Assembly (NCBI GenBank): GCA_029248825.1
Contig: JAQWIP010000102.1
Location: forward strand, 76,847 to 140,846
From: Alphaproteobacteria bacterium
GTDB lineage: Bacteria; Pseudomonadota; Alphaproteobacteria; RS24
Reading direction: 5' to 3'
DNA length: 64,000 bases
Each line of letters starts with the position of its first letter. Position 1 is the first letter of the stretch. A model generated the notes under the pieces. It was not told the origin of the DNA and made no database searches. It saw only the letters and a list, made by a program, of their open reading frames with translations. A program made the position numbers and the translations under genes. Positions 1 through 9,526 of this stretch are shown one piece after another.

Positions 1-1
1 A

Positions 2-1054
2 ACCGATCCTGCCGATTGGCTGCGGGCTTATCGGCGCGAGCTGGCGCATGCCCAAAGTCTGCGTCCGCAAGGCCGTGTCGAGACGGTGTTCTTCGGTGGC
101 GGCACGCCGTCGCTGATGTCGCCCGATTTGGTTGGCGGCATTTTATCGGCGATAGAGGAGATGTGGGGCTTGGCGGCGGAGGCCGAAATAACGCTGGAAG
201 CCAATCCGATGAGCGCCCCCGAAACCCATTTGAAAGCTTTGCGCGCGGCGGGCGTCACGCGCTTGTCTTTGGGCGTGCAGGCGTTTGATGATGGCGCTTT
301 GAAATTTCTTGGCCGCACCCATTCGGCGCAAGATGCCCGTGTGGCTTTCGAGGCGGCGCAGCGCATTTTCCCGCGCGCCTCCTTTGACCTTATCTATGCG
401 CGCCCCAACCAAACGCCCGACGCTTGGGCAAGCGAGCTGTCGGCCGCTTTGGCTTTGACCCCGCAACATATGTCGCTCTATCAGCTGACCATTGAAGCCG
501 ACACGCCGTTTTACAAACACCAAGCGGCGGGAAAATTAATCTTGCCCGACGAAGATGCATCGGCCGATATGTATGAGATAACGCAAAGCCTGTGCGCCAG
601 TGCGGGTCTGCCGGCCTATGAAATTTCCAATCACGCGGCCGAAGGCCATGCCTGTCGCCATAATGTTGCCAGTTGGCAGGGCGGCGATTATTTGGGCATT
701 GGGCCTGGCGCGCATGGCCGCGTCAGCTGTCTCGAAAAAGGCGCTCGCCTGTCGAGCGTGGCGCATCGCTCGCCGAGCGAATGGCTGGCGCAAGTGGAAA
801 CCGATGGCCATGGCTGGGCGGAGCTTCACCCGCTGGATGGCGAGAGCGTGGAAATGGAAGCCGTGCTTTTGGGTTTGCGTTTGGTCGAGGGGGTCGGCTT
901 AGACGCGCTGGCGGAGCGCGGCGTGCATCTCGAGGCGGCGCGGTTGGCAGATTTGCGCGCGGCGGGGCTTTTGTCTGCAGACACCTCGCGCTTGCAAGCC
1001 AGCCCCGAGGGGCGGCTGGTTTTAGACCATCTTAGTGGGCGGCTTCTGGCGTAG
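2..1054 (+). CDS. hemW: Radical SAM family heme chaperone HemW / oxygen-independent coproporphyrinogen III oxidase-like (5' end outside window)
   Basis: Frame open from base 2; protein contains VFFGGGTPSLMSP, ITLEANP, RLSLGVQAFDDGALKFLGRTHS, DLIYARPNQT, ISNHA and YLGIGPGAHGR motifs of HemW; the ATG at 86 is internal. Confidence 0.93.
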   Translation, partial: TDPADWLRAYRRELAHAQSLRPQGRVETVFFGGGTPSLMSPDLVGGILSAIEEMWGLAAEAEITLEANPMSAPETHLKALRAAGVTRLSLGVQAFDDGALKFLGRTHSAQDARVAFEAAQRIFPRASFDLIYARPNQTPDAWASELSAALALTPQHMSLYQLTIEADTPFYKHQAAGKLILPDEDASADMYEITQSLCASAGLPAYEISNHAAEGHACRHNVASWQGGDYLGIGPGAHGRVSCLEKGARLSSVAHRSPSEWLAQVETDGHGWAELHPLDGESVEMEAVLLGLRLVEGVGLDALAERGVHLEAARLADLRAAGLLSADTSRLQASPEGRLVLDHLSGRLLA

Positions 1055-2726
1055 CTTGTCTGTCTCGCGCGCGCGATGCGTTGCGCAAAGCCTCATCTAG
1101 CCCAATCTCTTCGAGCGAGCTTTGAATGGCTGCTTGTTGTTCGGCCTGCAAGGCGGCCAAAGCGATATCGGGATTTTCTCGTTTTAAGGTTTCGGCCAAA
1201 GACAAAGCCGAGCCAATGCGGCGGTCGTGTTCGACGAAACTGGCAGGCTCGCGGCTGACAATATTGGACGCGCGCGCGGTAATTTCTTGCACCGCAAGCC
1301 CGCGTTCATTGAGGCCGCCTTGGCGCAATCGAACAATCCCATCAATGCCCTGAAAGCCATTGGCATTGGTTAGCATTTGCGGGGCGAAGGGCTGGTTCGG
1401 GGTAATCGCGGCGAGGCGCGCAGCGAGGCTGACACCATCATAAGCCATCGATGCCAACCGCGGCGGCGCGGCGCCATAGACGCGGTCGTAGCGCGCGGCA
1501 AAGCCAGCCCAATTTTTCGGATTGGGCGCCGCATACCAGCCCCCATGCAGGGGCGGTTCTTGCGAGAGGCTGGGGTCATTCCATAACGCCGTGCCGATGA
1601 ATTTCACCCGTCTTGGATCAATGTCAAAATACGGCAGCAGCGGCGCCAGATTGCGCAAAGCCATACCGCCTTCGGGCATAAACACCACATCATAAGGAAT
1701 TTCGCCAAGCGTCTCGGTCAGTTTCAACGCCTCATAGGCCGAGACCAATTCGGGGGCGATATTGCCAAGGCCTCTGAACAAAGCCTCGACGTCTAATTCA
1801 TCGGGCGCGTTTTTGGCAATGGCGCCAGTGGTGGCTCGCGCCAAAACATCGGCGGGCGCGAGCCCGCGTCCTTCGGTAATCAGGCGTGCCATTTCGGCTT
1901 TATGCGCGGCGGTGCGCGTGTCGAAATGGGCTAATTTACGAACCGGGTCGAACATGCCTTTGGCATCGGACGGATAGACCTCGGTCTGCACCACCGTGCC
2001 GCCAAAGCGGGCGACTTCGCGAAGAAAGCTCTGGTGAATGCGCTCGCCATAGGGGCCTTGCGGCACCAGCGCGCCAAACCGGGTCAGGCCTTGCGCGATG
2101 GCTTGCGAGACGATGCGGCTGATATTTTGTTCGGGCAAAAACCCGAGCAACCAAAGATTATTGGTCGCCGCACTGCTGTCATTGGAAAACGCCAAAGCGG
2201 GTATCTCGCGACCCGCCAATAGCGGCGCAATGGCTTTTACCGAAGACGCAAAAAGCGGGCCGATAATAATGTCGGTCTCGGCGGCAATGGCGGCTTTGGC
2301 GGCTTCGGCCGCGCCGGCGGGCGTGCCTTTCGTGTCGTGGAGGCGCAAAACGAAACTGGTTTTTTGGCCGCGACCGGCGCCAAAAGCGTTTGGCTCGCCG
2401 CTTTGGCCAGCATCGAAAAGAGCCAATTGGGCGGCATTATAAAGATGGCCGCTGAGCTGGCGAATGGGGTCGCGCGCATCGCCGATGGGCAGCAAAAGCG
2501 AAACCACTACCGCATTGGCATCGCGCTTGGGGGCCGCGGGATAGCGGCTTGTATCGAACTCAATTTTCTCGCGATAGGGCGTTGGCACGGCTTTGGGCGC
2601 ATATTCAATGGCATTGGGGGCGCTCTCTGAAGACGCCAAATGGGTCTGAGGCGCACCGCCGCAAGCCGCCAGAAACAAAAGGCTGGCGAGGCTAGCGCGG
2701 GTAAAAAAACTGGGTCTGCGCGTCAT
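1032..2726 (-). CDS. LppC/LpoA-like penicillin-binding protein activator (periplasmic-binding fold lipoprotein)
   Basis: 564 aa, lipobox-like LFLAACGG at N-terminus, IIGPLFASSVKAIAPL and type I periplasmic-binding-like regions. Confidence 0.82.
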   Translation of the reverse strand: MTRRPSFFTRASLASLLFLAACGGAPQTHLASSESAPNAIEYAPKAVPTPYREKIEFDTSRYPAAPKRDANAVVVSLLLPIGDARDPIRQLSGHLYNAAQLALFDAGQSGEPNAFGAGRGQKTSFVLRLHDTKGTPAGAAEAAKAAIAAETDIIIGPLFASSVKAIAPLLAGREIPALAFSNDSSAATNNLWLLGFLPEQNISRIVSQAIAQGLTRFGALVPQGPYGERIHQSFLREVARFGGTVVQTEVYPSDAKGMFDPVRKLAHFDTRTAAHKAEMARLITEGRGLAPADVLARATTGAIAKNAPDELDVEALFRGLGNIAPELVSAYEALKLTETLGEIPYDVVFMPEGGMALRNLAPLLPYFDIDPRRVKFIGTALWNDPSLSQEPPLHGGWYAAPNPKNWAGFAARYDRVYGAAPPRLASMAYDGVSLAARLAAITPNQPFAPQMLTNANGFQGIDGIVRLRQGGLNERGLAVQEITARASNIVSREPASFVEHDRRIGSALSLAETLKRENPDIALAALQAEQQAAIQSSLEEIGLDEALRNASRARDRQATPEAAH

Positions 2727-2926
2727 GGCTTTATCCTATGCCGTTTCGGGGTGGCGCTCGCAAAGCGTTCCGTTTTATTCAAAATGCCTCGCGCAAAACC
2801 TATCTGTCTCGCGCGCCGAAGTAAAGCCAGCCGAGACCAGCTTTCTGGCTTATCAACCACGCAAATGTGGCAGCAATGGGAACGGATTTTTCTTGCCTTT
2901 GCGCGCCGCCTGCGGTTTCTAGAGGC

Positions 2927-3832
2927 ATGACGCAAATTCAACCCGTATCGCTGGCTCCTGGCCTTTATATTGTTGCCACGCCCCTGGGCAATGTGCGCGA
3001 CATTACTTTGCGCGCGCTCGATGTCTTGGCCTCGGCCGAAGCGATTTTATGCGAGGACACGCGCGTCTCGGGAAAATTGACCAGCCGCTATCAAATCCCC
3101 ACGCGCCGGATTGCCTATCACGAGCATAATGCCGAAGCCATGCGGCCCAAAATTTTGGCGCGGCTGGAAAAAGGCGAGGCTTTGGCTTTGATTTCGGATG
3201 CGGGAACGCCGCTCATTTCCGACCCCGGCATGCCCTTGGTGCGCGCCGCGCGCGAGGCGGGTTATGATGTCTTTACCGTGCCTGGCGCCTCGGCACCCAT
3301 TGCGGCTTTGTCGATATCGGGCATGGCCACCGACCGCTTTACCTTTGCAGGCTTCTTGCCCACCAAACAGGGCGCGCGCCGCCGCGCTTTGGCCGATTTG
3401 GGCAGCCAGTCCGGCACTTTGGCTTTGTTTGAAAGCGCCAAACGTGTGGACGCTTTGATAGACGACATCGAGGCCGAGCTGGGCGCGCGCGATATTTGTG
3501 TGGCGCGCGAGCTGACCAAGAAATTCGAAGAATTGATTTTCGGCACGCCCGAAACCTTGCGCGCGATATTTGCCGAGACGCCGCCGCGCGGGGAACTGGT
3601 GGTGCTGATTGGTGCGGGCGTCAAAGCCGAATTGGGCGCGGCGGATGTCGACGCCATGTTAGAGGATGCTTTGGCCAGCATGAGCCGTCGCGATGCGGTG
3701 CAGGCCGTGGCGGAAATGACGGGTTTGAAACGAAAAGAAATATACGCCCGCGCCTTGTCGCTTGGCGCGCCGATTTCGGGCGACCTAAATAAAAATAACA
3801 AAAAGGAACCCGACGATGAGCCAGTCCCGTAA
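2927..3832 (+). CDS. rsmI: 16S rRNA (cytidine(1402)-2'-O)-methyltransferase
   Basis: LYIVATPLGNVRDITLRALDVL, EDTRVSGKL, SDAGTPLISDPG motifs; internal ATG at 2927 preferred over 2867. Confidence 0.93.
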   Translation: MTQIQPVSLAPGLYIVATPLGNVRDITLRALDVLASAEAILCEDTRVSGKLTSRYQIPTRRIAYHEHNAEAMRPKILARLEKGEALALISDAGTPLISDPGMPLVRAAREAGYDVFTVPGASAPIAALSISGMATDRFTFAGFLPTKQGARRRALADLGSQSGTLALFESAKRVDALIDDIEAELGARDICVARELTKKFEELIFGTPETLRAIFAETPPRGELVVLIGAGVKAELGAADVDAMLEDALASMSRRDAVQAVAEMTGLKRKEIYARALSLGAPISGDLNKNNKKEPDDEPVP

Positions 3833-4181
3833 ACGCCAATCGGATGCCGCGGGGCGGCGCGCCGAATTTTGCGGCTCGCTGGTGTTGCGGCTCAAAGGCT
3901 ATCAAATTTTGCGCCGCAATTATCGTGTGGCCGTGGGCGAGATTGACGTGATTGCGCGGCGCGGAAAAACCTTGGCTTTTGTTGAAGTGAAATATCGCGC
4001 CGAGATAAGCGCCGCTCAAATTGCCGTTGGCGAGGCGCAATGGCGGCGCATCGAGCGCGCCGCCAGTAGTTTTGTCGGCAGCCATCGCACCTTGCAAGAT
4101 AAGCTTTGGCGTTTTGATATTATCGCTTGTGCGCCGCGCGCATGGCCCAAACATATTGAAGATGCATGGCGCCCGCGCTAA
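3816..4181 (+). CDS. YraN family (UPF0102) endonuclease-like protein
   Basis: 121 aa; [49 protein letters not shown]; follows rsmI as in many bacteria. Confidence 0.88.
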   Translation: MSQSRKRQSDAAGRRAEFCGSLVLRLKGYQILRRNYRVAVGEIDVIARRGKTLAFVEVKYRAEISAAQIAVGEAQWRRIERAASSFVGSHRTLQDKLWRFDIIACAPRAWPKHIEDAWRPR

Positions 4182-4221
4182 ACATAAAGCGCACGCGCGC
4201 GTTTGGTTTGAGGAGCCGTTT

Positions 4222-5175
4222 ATGGCACAGGGAAAAACATTGAAAATTGGCGTCCAAATGGACCCGATTGGCGATATTGATATTGTCGGCGACACCAGCT
4301 TTGCTTTGGCTTTAGAGGCGCAAAGCCGCGGCCATTCGCTGTTTTATTATGAGCCCGACCGCCTAAGCATGCGCGATGGTCTGGTAAGCGCGGCCATTCA
4401 GAGTTTGCAACTGGCCGATGTTGCCGGCGCGCATTTCGAGTTGGGCGCGCCCGTGGTGACGGATTTGCGCGAGCTGGATGTCATTTTAATGCGCCAAGAC
4501 CCGCCCTTCGATATGCATTATATTTCGGCCACGCATTTTCTCGAGCGATTGCAGCCCGATGTTTTGGTGGTCAATGATCCGGCTTCGGTTCGCAATGCGC
4601 CGGAGAAAATTTTCCCCGTCGAATTTGAGGGGCTTTTGCCGCCAACGTTAATGACCCGCGACCGCGCCGCTTTAGAAGCGTTTCGAGCCGAGTTCGGCGA
4701 TGTGATTTTAAAGCCACTCTTTGGCAATGGTGGCGCGGGCGTGTTTCGGTTGCGCAAAGAAGATGAAAACTTCGGCTCGATGGTCGACATGTTTATGGCC
4801 GAGCGCGAACCGATTATCGCGCAGCAATATTTGCCCGATGTTCGCGCCGGCGATAAGCGGGTGATTTTGGTCGAGGGCGAAGCGGTCGGTGCGCTCAATC
4901 GCGTGCCAGCCCCGGGGGATGCGCGCGCCAATGTGCATGTCGGCGGCACGCCGGAAGCGGCGGGTCTGAGCGAGCGCGACTATGAAATCGCGGCGCAAAT
5001 CGGCCCTCGGCTGAAGCAGATGGGGATTATTTTTGCGGGCATTGATATTATCGGCGATTATTTGACTGAAATTAACGTCACCTCGCCGACTTGCGTGCGC
5101 GAGATTAAGGCCTTTGGCGGGCCGGATATTGCCGCGATGATTTTGGATGCGATTGAAGCGCGTATTGCGCGTTAG
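4222..5175 (+). CDS. gshB: Glutathione synthase
   Basis: [61 protein letters not shown]-grasp; start at 4222 (MAQGKTL) preferred over the 4021 ORF start. Confidence 0.93.
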   Translation: MAQGKTLKIGVQMDPIGDIDIVGDTSFALALEAQSRGHSLFYYEPDRLSMRDGLVSAAIQSLQLADVAGAHFELGAPVVTDLRELDVILMRQDPPFDMHYISATHFLERLQPDVLVVNDPASVRNAPEKIFPVEFEGLLPPTLMTRDRAALEAFRAEFGDVILKPLFGNGGAGVFRLRKEDENFGSMVDMFMAEREPIIAQQYLPDVRAGDKRVILVEGEAVGALNRVPAPGDARANVHVGGTPEAAGLSERDYEIAAQIGPRLKQMGIIFAGIDIIGDYLTEINVTSPTCVREIKAFGGPDIAAMILDAIEARIAR

Positions 5176-5181
5176 GCGCTC

Positions 5182-5442
5182 CTAATTGGCTTTTTTGTAA
5201 ATTTCTTGGCGCTCGAGCGAGGCGATGGAAATCGTGCGAACCCGCCCCGTGGCCTCATTGGTTAGGCGCGCGTGGGGCAGCTCGTTAAAAGTCGTTAAAG
5301 CCGAAACCGTCCATTGGCTTTGCACATTCTCTTGGCTCGCGCTAGGCAGCTCTCCCAAGGATATGGACATTCTTTTCTTGTTGACCGACGCTTCGATGAA
5401 CACATCTCCCGGCTGCACGCTGACACGTCTTGATCTAAACAT
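5182..5442 (-). CDS. Small hypothetical protein (86 aa)
   Basis: Open reading frame filling the gap between gshB and comM on the opposite strand; no family recognised. Confidence 0.5.
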   Translation of the reverse strand: MFRSRRVSVQPGDVFIEASVNKKRMSISLGELPSASQENVQSQWTVSALTTFNELPHARLTNEATGRVRTISIASLERQEIYKKAN

Positions 5443-5563
5443 AACTCAACCTCACACTCCGTTTATTTACACCTGCAATTTGCATCACGCAAGGCTTGGC
5501 TTGTGAGCGGCAGGTTTATTCCCTAAGCTTGGTTTCATCTTTGACCCATAAAAAGAAAAAAAC

Positions 5564-7072
5564 ATGGTTGCTCATATAAAGACAATTGCCTTTCAAGGCG
5601 ACGAAGCTTTGCCGATTGATGTGCAAGTGCATTTGGCGCCCGGTCAAAATGCTTTCACAGTGGTTGGCCTGCCCGATAAATCGGTGGCGGAAAGCCGCGA
5701 GCGAGTGCGCGCCGCCCTCAGTGCCATGGGGTTGGCTTTGCCCTATGACCGCATCACCATCAACTTATCGCCCGCCGATCTGCCCAAAGAAGGCAGCCAT
5801 TATGATATGCCGATTGCCCTTGGTTTGCTGGTCGCCATGGGGGTGTTGCCGCAAGACCACATCCTCGATTTTTATGTCATGGGCGAGCTGGGGTTAGATG
5901 GCGCCTGCATCGGCGTGCCAGGCGCTTTGCCTGCCGCCATGGCTACCCTCGAGTTGGGTCTGGGGCTTATTTGCCCCGCGCAATGTGGGCCCGAAGCGGC
6001 TTGGTCGGGTCTGGCCGCGCCCGATAAGCCGGGCATATTGGCGGCCGCGCATTTGCTGGAGGTGCTCAATCATTTGCGCGGCACGCAGCTTTTGCACCCG
6101 CCCAAAATAGACCGCCAAACGCGTCCCCCAAAACATCCCGATATGGCCGATGTGCGCGGCCAACCGCAAGCTCGACTGGCTTTGGAAGTGGCGGCTTCGG
6201 GCGGGCATAACCTGTTGATGAACGGCCCACCAGGGGCTGGCAAATCGATGTTGGCCGCGCGCTTGCCCGGCCTCTTGCCAGAATTGCAATCGCGCGAACG
6301 CCTTGAGGTGTCGGTTATCGAAAGCCTGTCGAGCCCGCGCGGTGGCATTCGCTTGGCCGACCAACGCCCGTTTCGGGCGCCGCATAATTCGGCCAGTATG
6401 GCGGCGCTCATCGGCGGCGGCCGCCAAGCCAAACCGGGCGAAATATCTTTGGCGCATTGCGGGGTTTTATTTCTCGATGAATTGCCTGAGTTCTCGCGCC
6501 AAGCGCTCGACGCTTTGCGCCAACCCATCGAGACGGGTCGCGTCGAGGTGGCGCGCGCCGAAGCCCATATTGCCTATAATGCCAATTTTCAATTGATTGG
6601 CGCCATGAACCCGTGTCGCTGTGGCCATGCGGATGACCCCGACCTTGCTTGCCATCGTTTGCCCCTATGTCGGCAAGAATATCTGAGCAAAATTTCAGGC
6701 CCTTTGTTCGACCGGTTTGATATTCGCATCGACGTGCCGCCGGTGGCTTTATCGAGCATGATGAGCGAAGAAAAAGGCGAGCCGAGCGCGGCGATTGTCG
6801 AGCGGGTCACGGCGGCGCAAAACCGACAATATGCGCGCCAAGACTGTTTGAACGTGCGCCTCGATGGCGACCGTTTGCGCGAGCTGGCCAGTCCAGATGC
6901 GGCGGGTCAAAAACTACTCGATGCGATTATTGAAGATGGTCGGATGACCGCGCGCGGTTTCAACCGCGTGTTGCGGGTGGCGCGCACGCTGGCCGATTTG
7001 CAAGCGCGCGATATCTCGGGCGTCACCGATATCGCCACCGCCTTGACGTGGCGCGGCGTTTCGCTGTCGTGA
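5564..7072 (+). CDS. comM: YifB/ComM family Mg chelatase-like AAA ATPase
   Basis: VQVHLAPGQNAFTVVGLPDKSVAESRERVRAAL, NGPPGAGKSMLAARLPGLLP, FRAPHNSAS, GVLFLDELPEF, NPCRCG. Confidence 0.93.
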   Translation: MVAHIKTIAFQGDEALPIDVQVHLAPGQNAFTVVGLPDKSVAESRERVRAALSAMGLALPYDRITINLSPADLPKEGSHYDMPIALGLLVAMGVLPQDHILDFYVMGELGLDGACIGVPGALPAAMATLELGLGLICPAQCGPEAAWSGLAAPDKPGILAAAHLLEVLNHLRGTQLLHPPKIDRQTRPPKHPDMADVRGQPQARLALEVAASGGHNLLMNGPPGAGKSMLAARLPGLLPELQSRERLEVSVIESLSSPRGGIRLADQRPFRAPHNSASMAALIGGGRQAKPGEISLAHCGVLFLDELPEFSRQALDALRQPIETGRVEVARAEAHIAYNANFQLIGAMNPCRCGHADDPDLACHRLPLCRQEYLSKISGPLFDRFDIRIDVPPVALSSMMSEEKGEPSAAIVERVTAAQNRQYARQDCLNVRLDGDRLRELASPDAAGQKLLDAIIEDGRMTARGFNRVLRVARTLADLQARDISGVTDIATALTWRGVSLS

Positions 7073-7079
7073 CGCGTGG

Positions 7080-9350
7080 CTAGATTTTTTCCAACCCATA
7101 GCCAGCAATTGCGGCCATGTTCAAAACTTCCGTCGAGGTCGCGCCAATCCGTGCGATTTGCACCGGATGCTCGAGGCCTACCAAAATCGGGCCAATCAAC
7201 GTAGCGCCGCCTAGCTCTTCCAACATTTTGGTCGAGATAGAGGCCGAGTGAATGGCCGGCATAACCAAAACATTGGCTGGCTCGCTTAGGCGGTTGAACG
7301 GATAGCGCATCATGGCTTCGCGGTTCAAGGCGACATCGGCCGCCATTTCGCCTTCATATTCAAAGTCGACTTTGCGCTCATCGAGCAAGCGAACGGCTTC
7401 GCGCACATAGACCGAGCGGTCGCCTTCGGGGTGGCCGAAAGTCGAATAGGCCAACATGGCGACGCGTGGCTCATGGCCGAGCGCGCGCGCGGTGGCGGCG
7501 GTTTGCGTGGCAATATCGGCCAGCTCTTCGCTGCTTGGCATATCGATAACATTGGTATCCGACACGAGAACGGTGCGTCCGCCGCGCGCGATGAGCATGG
7601 AAATACCCATGACGCGTTGGTTGGCGCGCGGTTCGATGACTTGGCTAATCTCTTCCAAAATAGAAGAATAAGAGCGCGTGACGCCTGTGACCATGGCATC
7701 GCCATCGCCTTGCGCCAGCGCGCAGGCGCCGAAAATATTGCGGTCATTGGCCACCATGCGCTGGCAATCATTATAGAGTTTGCCGTGGCGTTGCAGGCGC
7801 GAATATAAGAAGTCCGCATAGGTTTCAATTTTTCCAGACGTGCGCGTGTCGCGAATTTCAATATCGTCGCGTCCCTCAAGCCCCAGTTGAGCCATATTGG
7901 CGCGCACAATTTCTTGCGTGCCAACCAGAATAGGCTCGCCCAAGCCACTGTCTTTATAAGCAATGGCGGCGCGGATAACTTGTTCTTGCTCGCCTTCGGC
8001 AAAAATCATCCGTTTGGCGTTTTGCTTCGATTTATTCATGATGATTTGCAGCGAGCTGGCCGCCGGATCAAGGCGCGCTTTCAAGCGCTCCTGATAGTTT
8101 TCCAAATCCACAATCGGCGCCCGTGCAACGCCGCTATCCATGGCGGCACGCGCCACGGCTGGCGGAATGACGCTGATGAGGCGCGGGTCAAATGGCACAG
8201 GGATAATATAGCGCGGGCCAAAACGCGGCCGCTCGCCTTGATAGGCGGCCGCCACTTCATCTGGCACATCTTCGCGCGCCAACATGGCCAGCGCTTCAGC
8301 GCAGGCAATTTTCATCTCGTCGTTAATCGTCTTGGCCCGAACATCGAGCGCGCCACGGAAAATATACGGAAAGCCCAAAACATTATTCACTTGGTTGGGA
8401 TAATCCGAACGACCGGTCGCCATGATGGCGTCATCGCGAATATCGGCGACTTCTTCGGGCGTAATCTCCGGGTCGGGATTGGCCATGGCAAAGATAATCG
8501 GATTGGGCGCCATAGCGGCGACCATGTCTTTGGTCACCGCGCCTTTGACCGAGAGGCCGAGGAACACATCGGCATCGGTCATCGCGTCTTCTAGCGAGCG
8601 CGATTTCGTATTGACCGCATGGGCAGATTTCCACTGGTTCATACCCTCTTTGCGGCCTTGATAAATCACCCCTTTGGTGTCGCATAGAACGGCATTTTCA
8701 TGCGGCAGACCCATGGCTTTAATCAGCTCAAGGCAAGCAATGCCAGCCGAGCCCGCGCCATTGACGCAGACTTTAATGTCTTTGATATCGCGCCCTGTCA
8801 GGTGCAGCGCATTGATGAGACCGGCGGCGCAAATAATCGCCGTGCCGTGTTGGTCGTCATGGAAGACGGGAATATCCATCAGCTCGCGCAATTGCTGCTC
8901 GATGATAAAACAATCGGGCGCCTTAATGTCTTCCAGATTGATACCGCCAAAGCTTGGCCCCAAATGTTTGACCGCATCGACAAAAGCGGTTGGGTCTTCG
9001 GTGTCGAGTTCCAAATCAATCGAGTCGACATCGGCAAACCGTTTGAACAAAACCGCCTTGCCTTCCATAACCGGCTTCGAGGCCAGCGCGCCCAAATTGC
9101 CCAAACCCAGAATAGCTGTGCCATTGGAGATAACCGCAACCATATTGCCGCGCGAAGTATAATCATAAGACGCGTCAGGGTTGTCTGCGATGGCTTGCAC
9201 GGGAATGGCCACGCCTGGCGAATAGGCAAGCGAGAGATCGCGTTGCGTTGCCATCGGCTTGGTCGGCGAAATTTCTAATTTGCCGGGCTTGCCACGGGAG
9301 TGAAAGCGCAGGGCTTCCGCATCGGTAAAAGTTTTATCTGTATCGGTCAT
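7080..9350 (-). CDS. maeB: NADP-dependent malic enzyme with C-terminal phosphate acetyltransferase-like domain
   Basis: 756 aa; YSPGVAIPVQAI, NLEDIKAPDCFIIEQQL, FHDDQHGTAII, then PTA-like C-terminal half. Confidence 0.92.
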   Translation of the reverse strand: MTDTDKTFTDAEALRFHSRGKPGKLEISPTKPMATQRDLSLAYSPGVAIPVQAIADNPDASYDYTSRGNMVAVISNGTAILGLGNLGALASKPVMEGKAVLFKRFADVDSIDLELDTEDPTAFVDAVKHLGPSFGGINLEDIKAPDCFIIEQQLRELMDIPVFHDDQHGTAIICAAGLINALHLTGRDIKDIKVCVNGAGSAGIACLELIKAMGLPHENAVLCDTKGVIYQGRKEGMNQWKSAHAVNTKSRSLEDAMTDADVFLGLSVKGAVTKDMVAAMAPNPIIFAMANPDPEITPEEVADIRDDAIMATGRSDYPNQVNNVLGFPYIFRGALDVRAKTINDEMKIACAEALAMLAREDVPDEVAAAYQGERPRFGPRYIIPVPFDPRLISVIPPAVARAAMDSGVARAPIVDLENYQERLKARLDPAASSLQIIMNKSKQNAKRMIFAEGEQEQVIRAAIAYKDSGLGEPILVGTQEIVRANMAQLGLEGRDDIEIRDTRTSGKIETYADFLYSRLQRHGKLYNDCQRMVANDRNIFGACALAQGDGDAMVTGVTRSYSSILEEISQVIEPRANQRVMGISMLIARGGRTVLVSDTNVIDMPSSEELADIATQTAATARALGHEPRVAMLAYSTFGHPEGDRSVYVREAVRLLDERKVDFEYEGEMAADVALNREAMMRYPFNRLSEPANVLVMPAIHSASISTKMLEELGGATLIGPILVGLEHPVQIARIGATSTEVLNMAAIAGYGLEKI

Positions 9351-9526
9351 CTTCTATCCACTTTCGCAAGGGTTTCGCTCGTTTTAGGGCTTCTATGGGG
9401 CAAAGACAAGGCGAAAGCCGCGGGTATCGCTAGGACGAGGTCAAAAAGGACAAGAAATTCAACAGGTTTTTGCCCGCGCACGCATATCTAGGCTGGTTTG
9501 GGGCGCGGGCTTTGCTAAACTAAGCC

